From: Legionella gresilensis
GTDB taxonomy: Bacteria; Pseudomonadota; Gammaproteobacteria; Legionellales; Legionellaceae
Assembly (NCBI RefSeq): GCF_900639865.1
Contig: NZ_CAAAHX010000008.1
Span: 62,001 to 126,000 of the forward strand
Direction: 5' to 3'
Length of the DNA stretch: 64,000 nt
A program made the translations under genes and the position numbers. Positions 25,332 to 34,259 of the stretch are shown here, piece by piece (position 1 is the stretch's first letter; the number at the start of each line of letters is the position of its first letter). The notes beneath the pieces are model-generated. The model was given only the letters and a program-made list of their open reading frames with translations. It did not search any database and was not told the DNA's origin.

Positions 25332-25964
25332 TTAATCAAAAATTGTATAGCCTTTTTTTACCCCTAATAATTTAATTATCGTCTCTATTTGCTGTTTTGT
25401 AATCCTATTTATTGATAAAGGAGGCAATTTATCAATAGAAAAAAACCCAATATCAATAATTTCATGATCACTAGCAAAGTGACCGCCTAGTACTTCACAC
25501 TCAAAGATACATTTATATATGTATGGCCAGTGAGGTGGGTGATCATGTCGCGCTGTATCCCAAAGCGCTAGCAGTCTTGTTGCTTTACAAAGGAGGCCTG
25601 TTTCTTCCTTAACTTCTTTTACAATACATTCTGAAGGCGATAAATTTACATCAGCCCATCCCCCTGGTAAAGACCATTTACCATCTTGTTTTTCTTGCAC
25701 GAATAATAATTTATTTTCTTTAAAAATCACCGCCCTAACGTCAATTTTAGGTGAAGCATACCCAGCTTCAGCCAAGAATTTTACTTTTAGAGCGCTGGCT
25801 TCGTCATCTTTTATAGTAAATAATTTTGCTGATACAGCCATTAACTGCTCATAGCGCGCTCTATCATAAATATCATTACAATAAGCTAGCCCTGTTTGAG
25901 CAATAGCTTGTATTTCATTTGCGATAGCTAATAAATTTTTAGTGTTTAAAAGAGTTTCTTTCAT
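25332..25964 (-). CDS. Nudix hydrolase with N-terminal helical domain
   Basis: About 210 residues from ATG 25962-25964 (MKETLLNTKNLLAIANEIQ). The first 60 or so residues are the helical Nudix-associated N-terminal domain, with AIAQTGLAYCNDIYDRARYEQL. The Nudix fold follows with LPGGWADVNLSPSE and the box end KEVKEETGL. This two-domain type usually cleaves ADP-ribose or related nucleoside diphosphates. The box deviates mildly from consensus (Leu at the first Glu position), so the substrate is open. The frame extends to a TTG at 26015, but the ATG gives the family N-terminus. Confidence 0.8.
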   Translation of the reverse strand: MKETLLNTKNLLAIANEIQAIAQTGLAYCNDIYDRARYEQLMAVSAKLFTIKDDEASALKVKFLAEAGYASPKIDVRAVIFKENKLLFVQEKQDGKWSLPGGWADVNLSPSECIVKEVKEETGLLCKATRLLALWDTARHDHPPHWPYIYKCIFECEVLGGHFASDHEIIDIGFFSIDKLPPLSINRITKQQIETIIKLLGVKKGYTIFD

Positions 25965-26239
25965 AGTTAGTTTAGATGATTGATCATCTCGTTGTTCAAA
26001 CACTTCAAGAGTCAAGACCAGTTAGAAAAAGCACCTTTACATAACTTATATAAACCTTTTAGCACTATTTCCACTAATACTTTGTTAAAGAACTGTTTGG
26101 AAAAACTTTACTATTCAACATAGCAGAAGAAATGTTGGTTGCCAAGCAATACTAAATTTGGCATTGGAGTTCCTAGAATATAGCAATATATTGCTTATTT
26201 CCTGTTATGATTGGAATAGATTAAATTAGTGGAATTTAC

Positions 26240-27049
26240 ATGAAACGTCATGCATTTATCATTTCAGATGGAACCGGGATTACTGCAGAAAACCTAGCGC
26301 ATAGCTTACTAACTCAGTTTAGCAATATTGAGTTTGAGAAACATATTACGCCCTATATTGACACGTTAGCCAAAGCTCAAATAGCCGTTGAACAAATTAA
26401 TCGTATCTTTGAAAAAACCGGCGTTAAACCTTTAGTGTTTATGACTTTAATTAATTCCGATATTACTAATACTATTAAACAAGCGAGTGCTTGTGTATTA
26501 GATTTATTTAACACCTTTCTCGGTCCTTTAGAAAAAGAATTAGGTGAAAAATCATCATACACTGTAGGAAGAGCGCATGGCTTCTCACAAGCTTATACTT
26601 ACCGCATTATTGCAGTTGATTATGCATTAGCTCACGATGATGGCGTAAAAATAAAAGGCTACGAACAGGCGGATATTATTTTAATAGGCGTTTCTCGATG
26701 TGGTAAAACACCAAGTTGCTTATACATGGCACTACATTTTGGTATCCTTGCAGCAAATTACCCTTTTACTGAAGATGAATTAAGTTACTCTCGCCTTCCT
26801 GAAAGCTTACGTCCCTATAAAAATAAATTATTTGGCTTAACTATTGATCCAGAAAGACTACAACAAATACGTAATGAACGCAGGCCTCATAGCCGTTATG
26901 CTTCTGCTGAACAATGTCGGTTAGAAGTGGCAGAAGTAGAAGTCATGTATAAACATGAAAATATTCCTTACTTAAATACTACTCGGTATTCTGTAGAAGA
27001 AATAGCTACTAAAATTATTAGCATTGCTGGTATACCGCGGAAGTTCTGA
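26240..27049 (+). CDS. ppsR: Phosphoenolpyruvate synthase regulatory kinase/phosphorylase (DUF299)
   Basis: PpsR is the bifunctional ADP-dependent kinase and Pi-dependent pyrophosphorylase that switches PEP synthase off and on, controlling gluconeogenesis from pyruvate. It has 269 residues, normal length. The start MKRHAFIISDGTGITAE and the P-loop GVSRCGKTP (150-158) are diagnostic of the family, as is PYLNTTRYSVEEIATKI at the end. Its target gene ppsA is not in the window. It stands alone upstream of an inverted-repeat element. Confidence 0.93.
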   Translation: MKRHAFIISDGTGITAENLAHSLLTQFSNIEFEKHITPYIDTLAKAQIAVEQINRIFEKTGVKPLVFMTLINSDITNTIKQASACVLDLFNTFLGPLEKELGEKSSYTVGRAHGFSQAYTYRIIAVDYALAHDDGVKIKGYEQADIILIGVSRCGKTPSCLYMALHFGILAANYPFTEDELSYSRLPESLRPYKNKLFGLTIDPERLQQIRNERRPHSRYASAEQCRLEVAEVEVMYKHENIPYLNTTRYSVEEIATKIISIAGIPRKF

Positions 27050-27100
27050 ATTAATAGGAAAAGAATGTTGGACCAAGTGGCTAAACCTAATTATAAAAAT

Positions 27101-27254
27101 TTTGTCATGCCCGCCTAGGCAGGCATCCTTTCGTCAAGCTAAGTTAATGTTAAATCGAACTAAGTACGTTAGTATTTCTTAAGACTAAAACAACTTTTAT
27201 TATTTACTTAGTGCCAAACTCTCAATGGTTACCCGCCTACGCGGGTAAGACAAT
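27101..27254. repeat. Inverted-repeat element of the CCCGCGTAGGCGGG family (copy 1)
   Basis: The left arm is TTTGTCATGCCCGCCTAGGC plus AGGCATCC. The right arm, read on the other strand, is TTGTCTTACCCGCGTAGGCG plus GGTAACC. Each arm is itself a small hairpin, and together they form an inverted repeat around about 100 AT-rich bases. Related copies are at 48300-48426, 57533-57630 and 63246-63371. This copy lies between the convergent ppsR and prpD genes. Confidence 0.65.
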
Positions 27255-27291
27255 TCACTGGATATGACTAGAGATATAGCAACTATATTAA

Positions 27292-28737
27292 TCAAACTTG
27301 CCATAGGGCCATAAAATCAGTAACAGGCAAGGTACTTAATACGTTGGTATCATTCATAACTTGCAATATCTGATCGAATTTTTCATCCCTAAAACGGCTC
27401 TTAAGATTACGCTCAAATTTTTCTAATAAAACAGGTATTCCTTCTTGCCGACGACGTTTATGACCGATTGGGTATTCGACTGTAATCAAATCAGTCTCAC
27501 TACCATCTTTAAAAATTATTTTAAGGCTATTAGCAATAGAACGTTTCTCTGGATCGTGATAATCCCTTGAAAATTGCTGATTTTCGGTGACAACCATTTT
27601 TGCTCTTAACTCATCAATACGAGGATCAGCAGCTGTAGTATCTTCATAATGTTCAGCTCTTAAATCGCCATATATTAAGCCTATAGCTATCATATATTGC
27701 AAACAATGATCTCTATCTGCTGGATTATGTAATGCCCCTTGTTTACTAATAATTCTGATAGCAGATTCATGAGTAATAATTTCAATGCGTGCAATACTAT
27801 CTAATTTTTCTTGCACTTGTGTATGCAGTTTAACGGCACATTCAACAGCCGTCTGAGCATGGAATTCAGCAGGATAAGATAGTTTAAACAAAACATTTTC
27901 CATTACATAATTGCCATAGGGCCTTTGGAATTTAAATTCATTTTGTTTAAATAATACATCATAAAAGCCCCATTTAGGTACTGTCAAAGCACTGGGATAG
28001 CCCATTTCCTTTTGCTTTGCTATTAACGCTAATCTAACGGCGCGTGATGTAGCATCACCTGCAGCCCAGGACTTTCGTGAGCCAGCATTAGGTGCATGCC
28101 TGTAGGTTCTTAAACTTTGACCATCTACAAAAACCTGAGACAACGCATTTAACATCATATCTCGGTCACATCCTAACAACCAACTTGCGACAGCAACACT
28201 AGCAACTTTTACTAAAATAACATGATCAAGACCGACTCGATTAAAGCTGTTTTCCAGCGCCAAACATCCTTGAATCTCATGTGCTTTAATCATAGCAGTA
28301 AGTACATCATACATTGTAAGACCTGGACGGCCTTCAGATTGAGCTTGACGACTTACATAATCTGCTACTGCAAGAATAGCTCCTAAATTATCAGAGGGAT
28401 GACCCCACTCAGCAGCTAGCCAAGTATCATTAAAATCAAGCCATCGAACCATAGCACCAATATTAAAAGCAGCTTGAATGGGATCAAGTTCATAATTAGT
28501 ACCCGGAACTCGAGCACCACCTGGTAAATCTGCACCAGGAACTACCGGTCCTAATAATTTAGTACATTCAGGAAAATTAAGCGCTAATATGCCACAACCT
28601 AAAGTGTCCATCAGACAAAAGCGTGCTGTTTCATAAGCTGTGACACTGTCAATCTGATAGTTTAAAACATAGTCAACGATATCAACAATAACCTGGTCAT
28701 AATCAGGTTTAATATTATCTTCAACATAGGTATTCAT
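27292..28737 (-). CDS. prpD: 2-methylcitrate dehydratase (MmgE/PrpD family)
   Basis: PrpD dehydrates 2-methylcitrate to cis-2-methylaconitate in the methylcitrate cycle that oxidises propionyl-CoA to pyruvate. It has 481 residues, normal length. The MmgE/PrpD helical domain is seen from [28 protein letters not shown], with [25 protein letters not shown] and [20 protein letters not shown] in the active-site region. The prpC stop TAA is directly followed by this ATG, so it is the third gene of a prpB-prpC-prpD operon. No acnM, prpF or prpR is adjacent. Confidence 0.95.
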   Translation of the reverse strand: MNTYVEDNIKPDYDQVIVDIVDYVLNYQIDSVTAYETARFCLMDTLGCGILALNFPECTKLLGPVVPGADLPGGARVPGTNYELDPIQAAFNIGAMVRWLDFNDTWLAAEWGHPSDNLGAILAVADYVSRQAQSEGRPGLTMYDVLTAMIKAHEIQGCLALENSFNRVGLDHVILVKVASVAVASWLLGCDRDMMLNALSQVFVDGQSLRTYRHAPNAGSRKSWAAGDATSRAVRLALIAKQKEMGYPSALTVPKWGFYDVLFKQNEFKFQRPYGNYVMENVLFKLSYPAEFHAQTAVECAVKLHTQVQEKLDSIARIEIITHESAIRIISKQGALHNPADRDHCLQYMIAIGLIYGDLRAEHYEDTTAADPRIDELRAKMVVTENQQFSRDYHDPEKRSIANSLKIIFKDGSETDLITVEYPIGHKRRRQEGIPVLLEKFERNLKSRFRDEKFDQILQVMNDTNVLSTLPVTDFMALWQV

Positions 28738-29856
28738 TTATTCTCTATCCTTAATAGCTACAAAAGGACGTGGCGCCGGACCTGTATATTCTGAACTTGG
28801 CCTAATCAAACGATTATCTGCTCGTTGTTCAAAGACATGAGCTGCCCAGCCCGTAATTCTAGACATGACAAAAATAGGTGTAAATAAAGGTGTGGGAATA
28901 TCACCATAATGGTAAGCAGAAGCACTATAAAAATCTAAATTAGGAAATAATTTCTTTTCACGACGCATCACCGATTCAACGCGTTCAGAAATTTCAAATA
29001 ATAAAGTATCTTTTTTAGCTTCTGCTAGTTTTTTTGACCAGGCTTTAATAATATCAGAACGTGGATCAGAATCTTTATATACCCGATGTCCAAATCCCAT
29101 GATTTTTGCCTTGTTAGCTAACATAAGCATTAGTTTTTCTTCAGCATCATCAGGCGATTTAAATTGTTCTAATAACTCCATAGCAGCCTCATTAGCACCA
29201 CCATGTAAAGGTCCGCGTAGTGTGCCTATCGCTGAAGTAATTGCAGAGTAAAAGTCAGCCAAGGTAGCGGCCGTTACTCTAGCTGCAAAAGTAGAAGCAT
29301 TAAACTCATGCTCAGCATATAAAATTAAGGAAACATCCATCATTTGCCGTTCAAGCTCCGTCGGCTCTCGGCCATGTAGTAAGGAAAGAAAATGACCACC
29401 AACTGTCTTTTCCTCACTTAAGCCATTAATTTCTTTTCCATGAAAATGGTAGATATACCAAAAGCACATGATCCCAGGAAACAAGGCAAGTAACCTATCA
29501 GCAATATCGTATTGTTGAGAAAACTCATGCTCTGGCTCTAATGTTCCTAAGACTGAACAGGCAGTACGGAGTACATCCATAGGATGAGCTTGCTTTGGAA
29601 TAAGCTTTAACACATTTATCAAAATAGTCGGTATATGCCTTAAACCAATAAGCTTTTCCGTATAAGTATTTAATTCATTTTGATTAGGTAGACGACCGTA
29701 ATGGAGTAAGTATGCTACCTCTTCAAAAGAAGCTCGCTCGGCTAAATCATTAATAGAATATCCACGATAATTAAGGCCGCTTCCTTCTTGCCCTACAGTA
29801 GCAATAGCTGATTGTCCAACAATAACGCCAGCCAATCCGGCTGTATTATTTACCAT
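28738..29856 (-). CDS. prpC: 2-methylcitrate synthase
   Basis: PrpC condenses propionyl-CoA with oxaloacetate to form 2-methylcitrate. It has 372 residues of the citrate synthase fold. Visible motifs are [14 protein letters not shown] near the N-terminus, the histidine in [15 protein letters not shown], and the second active-site block [14 protein letters not shown]. The short length and the operon setting favour methylcitrate rather than citrate synthase. It overlaps prpB by 11 bases and abuts prpD. Confidence 0.95.
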   Translation of the reverse strand: MVNNTAGLAGVIVGQSAIATVGQEGSGLNYRGYSINDLAERASFEEVAYLLHYGRLPNQNELNTYTEKLIGLRHIPTILINVLKLIPKQAHPMDVLRTACSVLGTLEPEHEFSQQYDIADRLLALFPGIMCFWYIYHFHGKEINGLSEEKTVGGHFLSLLHGREPTELERQMMDVSLILYAEHEFNASTFAARVTAATLADFYSAITSAIGTLRGPLHGGANEAAMELLEQFKSPDDAEEKLMLMLANKAKIMGFGHRVYKDSDPRSDIIKAWSKKLAEAKKDTLLFEISERVESVMRREKKLFPNLDFYSASAYHYGDIPTPLFTPIFVMSRITGWAAHVFEQRADNRLIRPSSEYTGPAPRPFVAIKDRE

Positions 29857-30730
29857 CTTGTTCCTCCATTAATTGATCTAACTGCCTTTCATAATTATGG
29901 TAACCTAACACTTCATATAGCTCATTTCTTGTTTGCATTTCGGCAAGCATTTTTACTTGTGTCCCGTCAGCTAATATTGTTTTGTAAACTGATAAAGCAG
30001 CTTTAGACATTGCTCGAAAAGCACTTAAAGGGTAAAGAATCAATTTTATACCTACTTCAGCTAACTCTTCTGCAGTAAACATTGGCGTTTTACCAAATTC
30101 AGTAATGTTCGCTAAAACAGGTACGCCAACAGCCTGGGTAAACTGCCGATAATCTGCTAAAGATGTAATCGCTTCAGCAAAAATCATATCAGCACCTATT
30201 TCAGCATAATACTGGGCTCTTTCAATTGCAGCACTTAAGCCTTCCATTGCGTAGGCATCCGTTCTAGCCATAATAACAAAATTTTCATCTAGGCGTGCAT
30301 CTACTGCAGCTTTAATTCGGTTGCCCATTTCAGTTTTTGAAACAACTTCTTTATTAGGCCTATGTCCGCAACGTTTAGCAAGAACCTGATCTTCAATGTG
30401 AATAGCGGCAACACCTGCGCTTTCCATAAGTTTAACGGTCCGCGCAATATTAAAAGCATGTCCCCAGCCTGTATCAACATCAACTAATAACGGTAAGGAG
30501 GACACTTGAACAATGCGTCGCACATCTTCTAAAACGTCAGTTAAATTTGTCATCCCTAAATCAGGTAAGCCATAAGAGGCATTAGCAATGCCTGCACCTG
30601 AGAGATAAATTGCCTGGCACCCTGCCTGCTCAGCTAGCATGGCACAATATGCGTTAATAGTACCTACAATTTGCAAGGGAGGTTGTTTAGCGACTAATTC
30701 ACGAAAGACCTGTCCTTTTGAACTAACCAT
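29846..30730 (-). CDS. prpB: Methylisocitrate lyase
   Basis: PrpB splits 2-methylisocitrate into pyruvate and succinate, the last step of the methylcitrate cycle. It has 294 residues in the isocitrate lyase/PEP mutase TIM-barrel family. The substrate-binding region LVDVDTGWG and the catalytic-loop signature KRCGHR (within [20 protein letters not shown]) are present. It is the first gene of the prp operon; the 222 bases upstream hold its promoter. No PrpR-type regulator gene is nearby. Confidence 0.96.
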   Translation of the reverse strand: MVSSKGQVFRELVAKQPPLQIVGTINAYCAMLAEQAGCQAIYLSGAGIANASYGLPDLGMTNLTDVLEDVRRIVQVSSLPLLVDVDTGWGHAFNIARTVKLMESAGVAAIHIEDQVLAKRCGHRPNKEVVSKTEMGNRIKAAVDARLDENFVIMARTDAYAMEGLSAAIERAQYYAEIGADMIFAEAITSLADYRQFTQAVGVPVLANITEFGKTPMFTAEELAEVGIKLILYPLSAFRAMSKAALSVYKTILADGTQVKMLAEMQTRNELYEVLGYHNYERQLDQLMEEQDGK

Positions 30731-30912
30731 TACCTAGTTCCTTTTAGTCAGTAAATGAACTTTTTATCATGACATTAAGCCGATAGCAACTTAAAGTTAT
30801 AGCAGTATAATTTATGAAATAAATCTAATGCAAAGATAAGATTTGAAATTTAAACCAATCTATTTCAATTGAGGTAAAAATCTGGCTACAGAAAAATTTT
30901 TTACGCTGAATT

Positions 30913-30942
30913 AAATAAGAGGCATTTTTATGCCTCTTATTT
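30913..30942 (-). terminator. Perfect 13-bp stem terminator, probably bidirectional
   Basis: AAATAAGAGGCAT at 30913-30925 pairs perfectly with ATGCCTCTTATTT at 30930-30942 around a four-base TTTT loop. It lies 10 bases past the stop codon of the small gene at 30953-31198 and has A/T-rich flanks on both sides, as expected for an intrinsic terminator of that gene. Confidence 0.8.
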
Positions 30943-30952
30943 TCCAAGTCTA

Positions 30953-31198
30953 TTACTTAGGTGAAACTTCTTTCCACCAACTTGTTTTAGTCTCAGTAGC
31001 CCAATGCTGGTCACGCATACGTGAAACAAAGGCTTCAGTTTTCTCAGGTGTAGAAGAGTCTTGATTAAGTTTTATACACCAATCCCAATCACCCATAGTA
31101 GACCACATCTTTTCTACGCCATCCCACTTTGCCATAGCATTTATTTCAGACCAAGGCTTATTCGTTTTCATAAAAATTACGCTATTCCATGCTTTCAT
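30953..31198 (-). CDS. Small conserved-looking protein of unknown function
   Basis: An 81-residue Trp-rich soluble protein (KAWNSVIFMKTNKPWSEI, WDGVEKMWSTMGDWDW, HWATETKTSWWKEV). There is an ATG at 31210, but GAGG lies inside that extension at the right distance from the ATG at 31196-31198, so the later start was chosen. It ends with a strong terminator and is monocistronic. The WSTMGDWDWCIKL pattern recalls small dimeric alpha/beta-barrel (ACT or AsnC-ligand-like) proteins, but no family is assigned. Confidence 0.65.
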   Translation of the reverse strand: MKAWNSVIFMKTNKPWSEINAMAKWDGVEKMWSTMGDWDWCIKLNQDSSTPEKTEAFVSRMRDQHWATETKTSWWKEVSPK

Positions 31199-31365
31199 TT
31201 TAGTCCTCATTAAAAAATTAATTTAAACTGAAGTTATAACTTCAGTTTATTTATCTTAGTCTAATTCTTTAAATCTTGCTAATTTTTAGTAAGGCTTATT
31301 TACCTTGCATAAGAAATTAAATTTATTCAAAATTAGAAGTTAACTAAATTGCTTAATGTCTACTA

Positions 31366-32034
31366 ATGAAAAAAGGATTTTTCCTAGCTTGTGCTGCATG
31401 GCTTTTACCCCTAACCTCTTTTGCTGCTCAAACAGAAGTAGCGAAAAGCTGGAATACGCTAACTTTTAATATTAAGCATAATAACTACCGCTTTTATTTA
31501 GAGCCCCAGTTACGTATTCAAGATGCGCCAAATAAGTTAGATCAAGTACTTAATAATGTAGGATTAGGCTATCTTATTAGTCCTGCACTAACCTTATGGG
31601 CAGGAACAACATCACTAATTATTGGTTCATTATCCGATGAGATACCGCATAGTAGAGAGTTTAGAATTTGGCAGCAAATAAGCGCATCACATAAAATTCA
31701 ACAATATGATTTACAATGGCGGACAAGGCTTGAAGAACGTAAACGAGAACACTTTTCTGATTTAAATTATCGTCTGCGCACTCGATTAACTGTCGAGCAC
31801 CCTTTCTATAAAGCTTTTAGCGTAGTCTGGTATGATGAATTTTTCATCAATTTAAATAGGCCAATTTGGATTACTAGCAAAACAGCCGATCAAAATCGCT
31901 TCTTTATTGGCATGGATTACCAAGCTACTAAAACTTGGACGGTAAGTGTGGGCTATTTGAATCAGTACATTTTTACTAAACCACCTATAATAGGCCACGT
32001 TGCTTCATTTCATCTTAAGTGGGAAAATAATTAA
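31366..32034 (+). CDS. DUF2490-type outer-membrane beta-barrel protein
   Basis: A 222-residue exported protein. The signal peptide probably ends at SFAA-Q (about residue 21). The rest is a run of amphipathic beta strands of alternating polarity (YRFYLEPQLRIQD, LQWRTRLEERKREHF, YRLRTRLTVEHPFY, FFIGMDYQATKTWTVSVGYL). It ends in the strand HVASFHLKWENN, which has aromatic and hydrophobic residues near the C-terminus like many outer-membrane barrels. This matches the DUF2490 pattern. Function is unknown, and it is monocistronic. Confidence 0.75.
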   Translation: MKKGFFLACAAWLLPLTSFAAQTEVAKSWNTLTFNIKHNNYRFYLEPQLRIQDAPNKLDQVLNNVGLGYLISPALTLWAGTTSLIIGSLSDEIPHSREFRIWQQISASHKIQQYDLQWRTRLEERKREHFSDLNYRLRTRLTVEHPFYKAFSVVWYDEFFINLNRPIWITSKTADQNRFFIGMDYQATKTWTVSVGYLNQYIFTKPPIIGHVASFHLKWENN

Positions 32035-32049
32035 GCAAAAAGTCTTGGC

Positions 32050-32835
32050 TTAAATGACAAGCTGGCCTTTTAGATACCACCTACAATAACCTGACATATA
32101 AACACGACTATCTTGTACTTCACAAAAGATATCTCCTTTACGTTCTAAGCCTTGTATTGCATGCAACTGGGTTTTACCTAATCGTTTAGACCAATACGGT
32201 GCTAATACGCAATGCGCAGAACCGGTAACTGGATCTTCAGCAATATTATGTTTAGGGTAAAAGCAGCGAGAATAGAAATCCGCTTCTCTACCTACACTAG
32301 ATAAAATTAATCCACGTTTTGGTAAATTTGCTAACCTAATTAAGTTAACTTGGGCCAGCAAAACATGTTCTTCTTCTGCAAGGATGGCCAAATAATCTAA
32401 TTCACTTTCATATAATTCGGTTATTGGTTGATCAACTACCGATTCAATTAACTCAGAAACCTTAGAGTTTTGGTAATTAAGTCGCGGAAAATCCAATGTA
32501 TAGAGCTCGCCACGTTTTCCTACACTAATAGAGCCACTTAAGCTAGAAAACTCAATCGTGTCTTTTTCACTTTTCCCTAATTCAAATAAAACAAATCCTG
32601 CTGCCAATGTTGCGTGCCCACATAAACTGACTTCACCTTTAGGAGTAAACCAACGAATATAAAGGCTAGAATTGTTCTCTATGATAAAAGCAGTTTCAGA
32701 AAGATTATTTTCAGAGGCAATAGCCTGCATTAATTCATCATTAAGCCAATTATCTAAAAGACATACAGCTGCAGGATTACCATGGAATATTTTATCGGTA
32801 AATGCATCTATTTGAAAAATTTCAATACTGTCCAT
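32050..32835 (-). CDS. PhzF-family isomerase
   Basis: A 261-residue enzyme of the PhzF/diaminopimelate-epimerase fold. Visible signatures are FTDKIFHGNPAAVCLL at the start, LSETAFI, then RWFTPKGEVSLCGHATLAAG near residues 60-80, and the second-domain AEDPVTGSAHCVLAPYW. PhzF of Pseudomonas isomerises a phenazine precursor, but most homologues have unknown substrates, and there are no phenazine genes here. GAGG lies 7-8 bases before the ATG. It is convergent with the DUF2490 gene. Confidence 0.88.
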   Translation of the reverse strand: MDSIEIFQIDAFTDKIFHGNPAAVCLLDNWLNDELMQAIASENNLSETAFIIENNSSLYIRWFTPKGEVSLCGHATLAAGFVLFELGKSEKDTIEFSSLSGSISVGKRGELYTLDFPRLNYQNSKVSELIESVVDQPITELYESELDYLAILAEEEHVLLAQVNLIRLANLPKRGLILSSVGREADFYSRCFYPKHNIAEDPVTGSAHCVLAPYWSKRLGKTQLHAIQGLERKGDIFCEVQDSRVYMSGYCRWYLKGQLVI

Positions 32836-33181
32836 GGTTCGACCTCGAAAATTGAACTATAGAGTTGCTACATAACTTGTACATTTTGCTTTAGTGCAAG
32901 CGTAAACATTTCGAGAAGCGGAGTTTACATAGCGTAGGAGCACCGCAGCAATAAAGTAAAAGTCGCTGGTTATGCAAGCACTCTTTTAAAGAATGAGGGT
33001 GAAGATTACCTATCTCGGCTTAAATTAGCAAGTTCCTTATAGGAAATAAAACAAGAGAAATTATAGATCAATTTCTTGGCAAAGGCGTTAACTAAAACAT
33101 TTAAAATAGACTTTTTTTCAAAACTCGGCGTAAATTGGCCGTTGCAGTAGAGCTTCCAAAGCAATCTAATCAATACCGAAA
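32836..33181. repeat. Intergenic region with a hairpin and a TCAAAACTCG box
   Basis: This 346-base gap has no credible gene. At about 32900-32935 the segment GCGTAAACATTTCGAG with GTTTACATAGCG forms an imperfect hairpin; a similar GCGTAAAC or GCGTTTAC fragment is seen near 14650. At 33119-33168 lies the TCAAAACTCGGCG ... CTTCCAAAGCAATC box shared with 7521-7660. Confidence 0.5.
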
Positions 33182-34141
33182 TTATAAGGAATTATGATTT
33201 ACATTATTAAATCGCGTATATTTTATATACTTAGGGTAGCTCTTGTTAACTCCTTTCTGAATTAAAGAATCCATTAACATGGCAAGTTCTTGCATCTCTA
33301 ATTTAGAATCCTTATCATCGTTGTTTTCAATACTATGCCTTAAAAAGGGTGAATACTGTTTTACAGTTTGCATAACCTCTTTAATTAAAGAAGGTAAATT
33401 TAAACTCAATAAGTCTGTAAATAAGATCTTAAATGAACGCAACAATTCAATAAAATTATCTTCTCGGGTCATAAAAAAGCTTTTTTTAGTCTCTATAGGT
33501 CTAGCGTTTTGTATTACTTTAACTACTTGATTGTAAGCAGCATACAGCTGTTCTACTAACGCATGTTCAAATTCTTTTTTAGAAAAAAGACTAGCTTGAT
33601 AGGCCATATTTTGACAACCCTCTTGCCTATAATAAGCTATTAATTCTTTTTTAGTTGATCGCTTTAAACTTAAGGAAGAAACCATTAATTTAAATTGATT
33701 ATGAAGATGGGCATTATTTATAAGGTTTACAGCTTTATTTATATCAATACCACTACTAACCATTTCACAGGTGTTAAAAAGAAGTTTTTGCATTTCTGTA
33801 TTTTGGTCTACCCAGGAATGCTCCCTAACCATGTCCTTTCTTACTGCTTCGCATAAATAGCCACAAGCTATCTCTTGAGCTGAAAAAAATCCGTAATGAT
33901 GATTCCAAGAAAATGCTTCATTACTAACCAGCTCATCAAGTACAGGCTCTAAAATTTGATAGATTGTTTCTATATATTTTGTTTGAATGGGAAAGCTAAT
34001 TTTCATGCCAGGGATGGCTACATTTTTGGCTAAGGGACCCATTTCTATAAGCTCATCTTCTTCGGTAGAAAAGGGCCAATTAGGGTTTAATTGGCCTCCC
34101 CTTAATTGCTCGAGATACTGTGCCAACGTCCATACTGTCAT
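33182..34141 (-). CDS. Hypothetical protein, largely alpha-helical
   Basis: About 319 residues from the ATG at 34139-34141, preceded by an excellent AAGGGAG ribosome site at 6-7 bases, which rules out the longer frame starting at 34222. No signal peptide or membrane segment is seen. The composition is helical and soluble. Recognisable stretches are MTVWTLAQYLEQLRGGQ at the start, NHHYGFFSAQEIACGYLCEAV near 105 and a basic C-terminus (KSYPKYIKYTRFNNVNHN). It matches no family I know. The gene is single and AT-rich, so it could be a lineage-specific or effector protein, but nothing proves that. Confidence 0.6.
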   Translation of the reverse strand: MTVWTLAQYLEQLRGGQLNPNWPFSTEEDELIEMGPLAKNVAIPGMKISFPIQTKYIETIYQILEPVLDELVSNEAFSWNHHYGFFSAQEIACGYLCEAVRKDMVREHSWVDQNTEMQKLLFNTCEMVSSGIDINKAVNLINNAHLHNQFKLMVSSLSLKRSTKKELIAYYRQEGCQNMAYQASLFSKKEFEHALVEQLYAAYNQVVKVIQNARPIETKKSFFMTREDNFIELLRSFKILFTDLLSLNLPSLIKEVMQTVKQYSPFLRHSIENNDDKDSKLEMQELAMLMDSLIQKGVNKSYPKYIKYTRFNNVNHNSL

Positions 34142-34259
34142 AATATACTCCCTTAATATCCTATCTTTAAAGTATAGAACACTGGTTATAGACGATATAA
34201 CGATGCTGAATTTAAAGAGCATTAATACAGGCCGATATTTTTAATTAAATTGCAGATAC

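Noticed and set aside
27050-27291. Possible CRISPR-like repeats between ppsR and prpD
   Set aside because: There are just two inverted arms, not direct repeats with spacers, and no cas genes are nearby.
33279-33530. 83-residue plus-strand frame, with another at 33987-34244
   Set aside because: They are antisense to the unknown gene at 33182-34141, which has an excellent ribosome site and full-length coding character.
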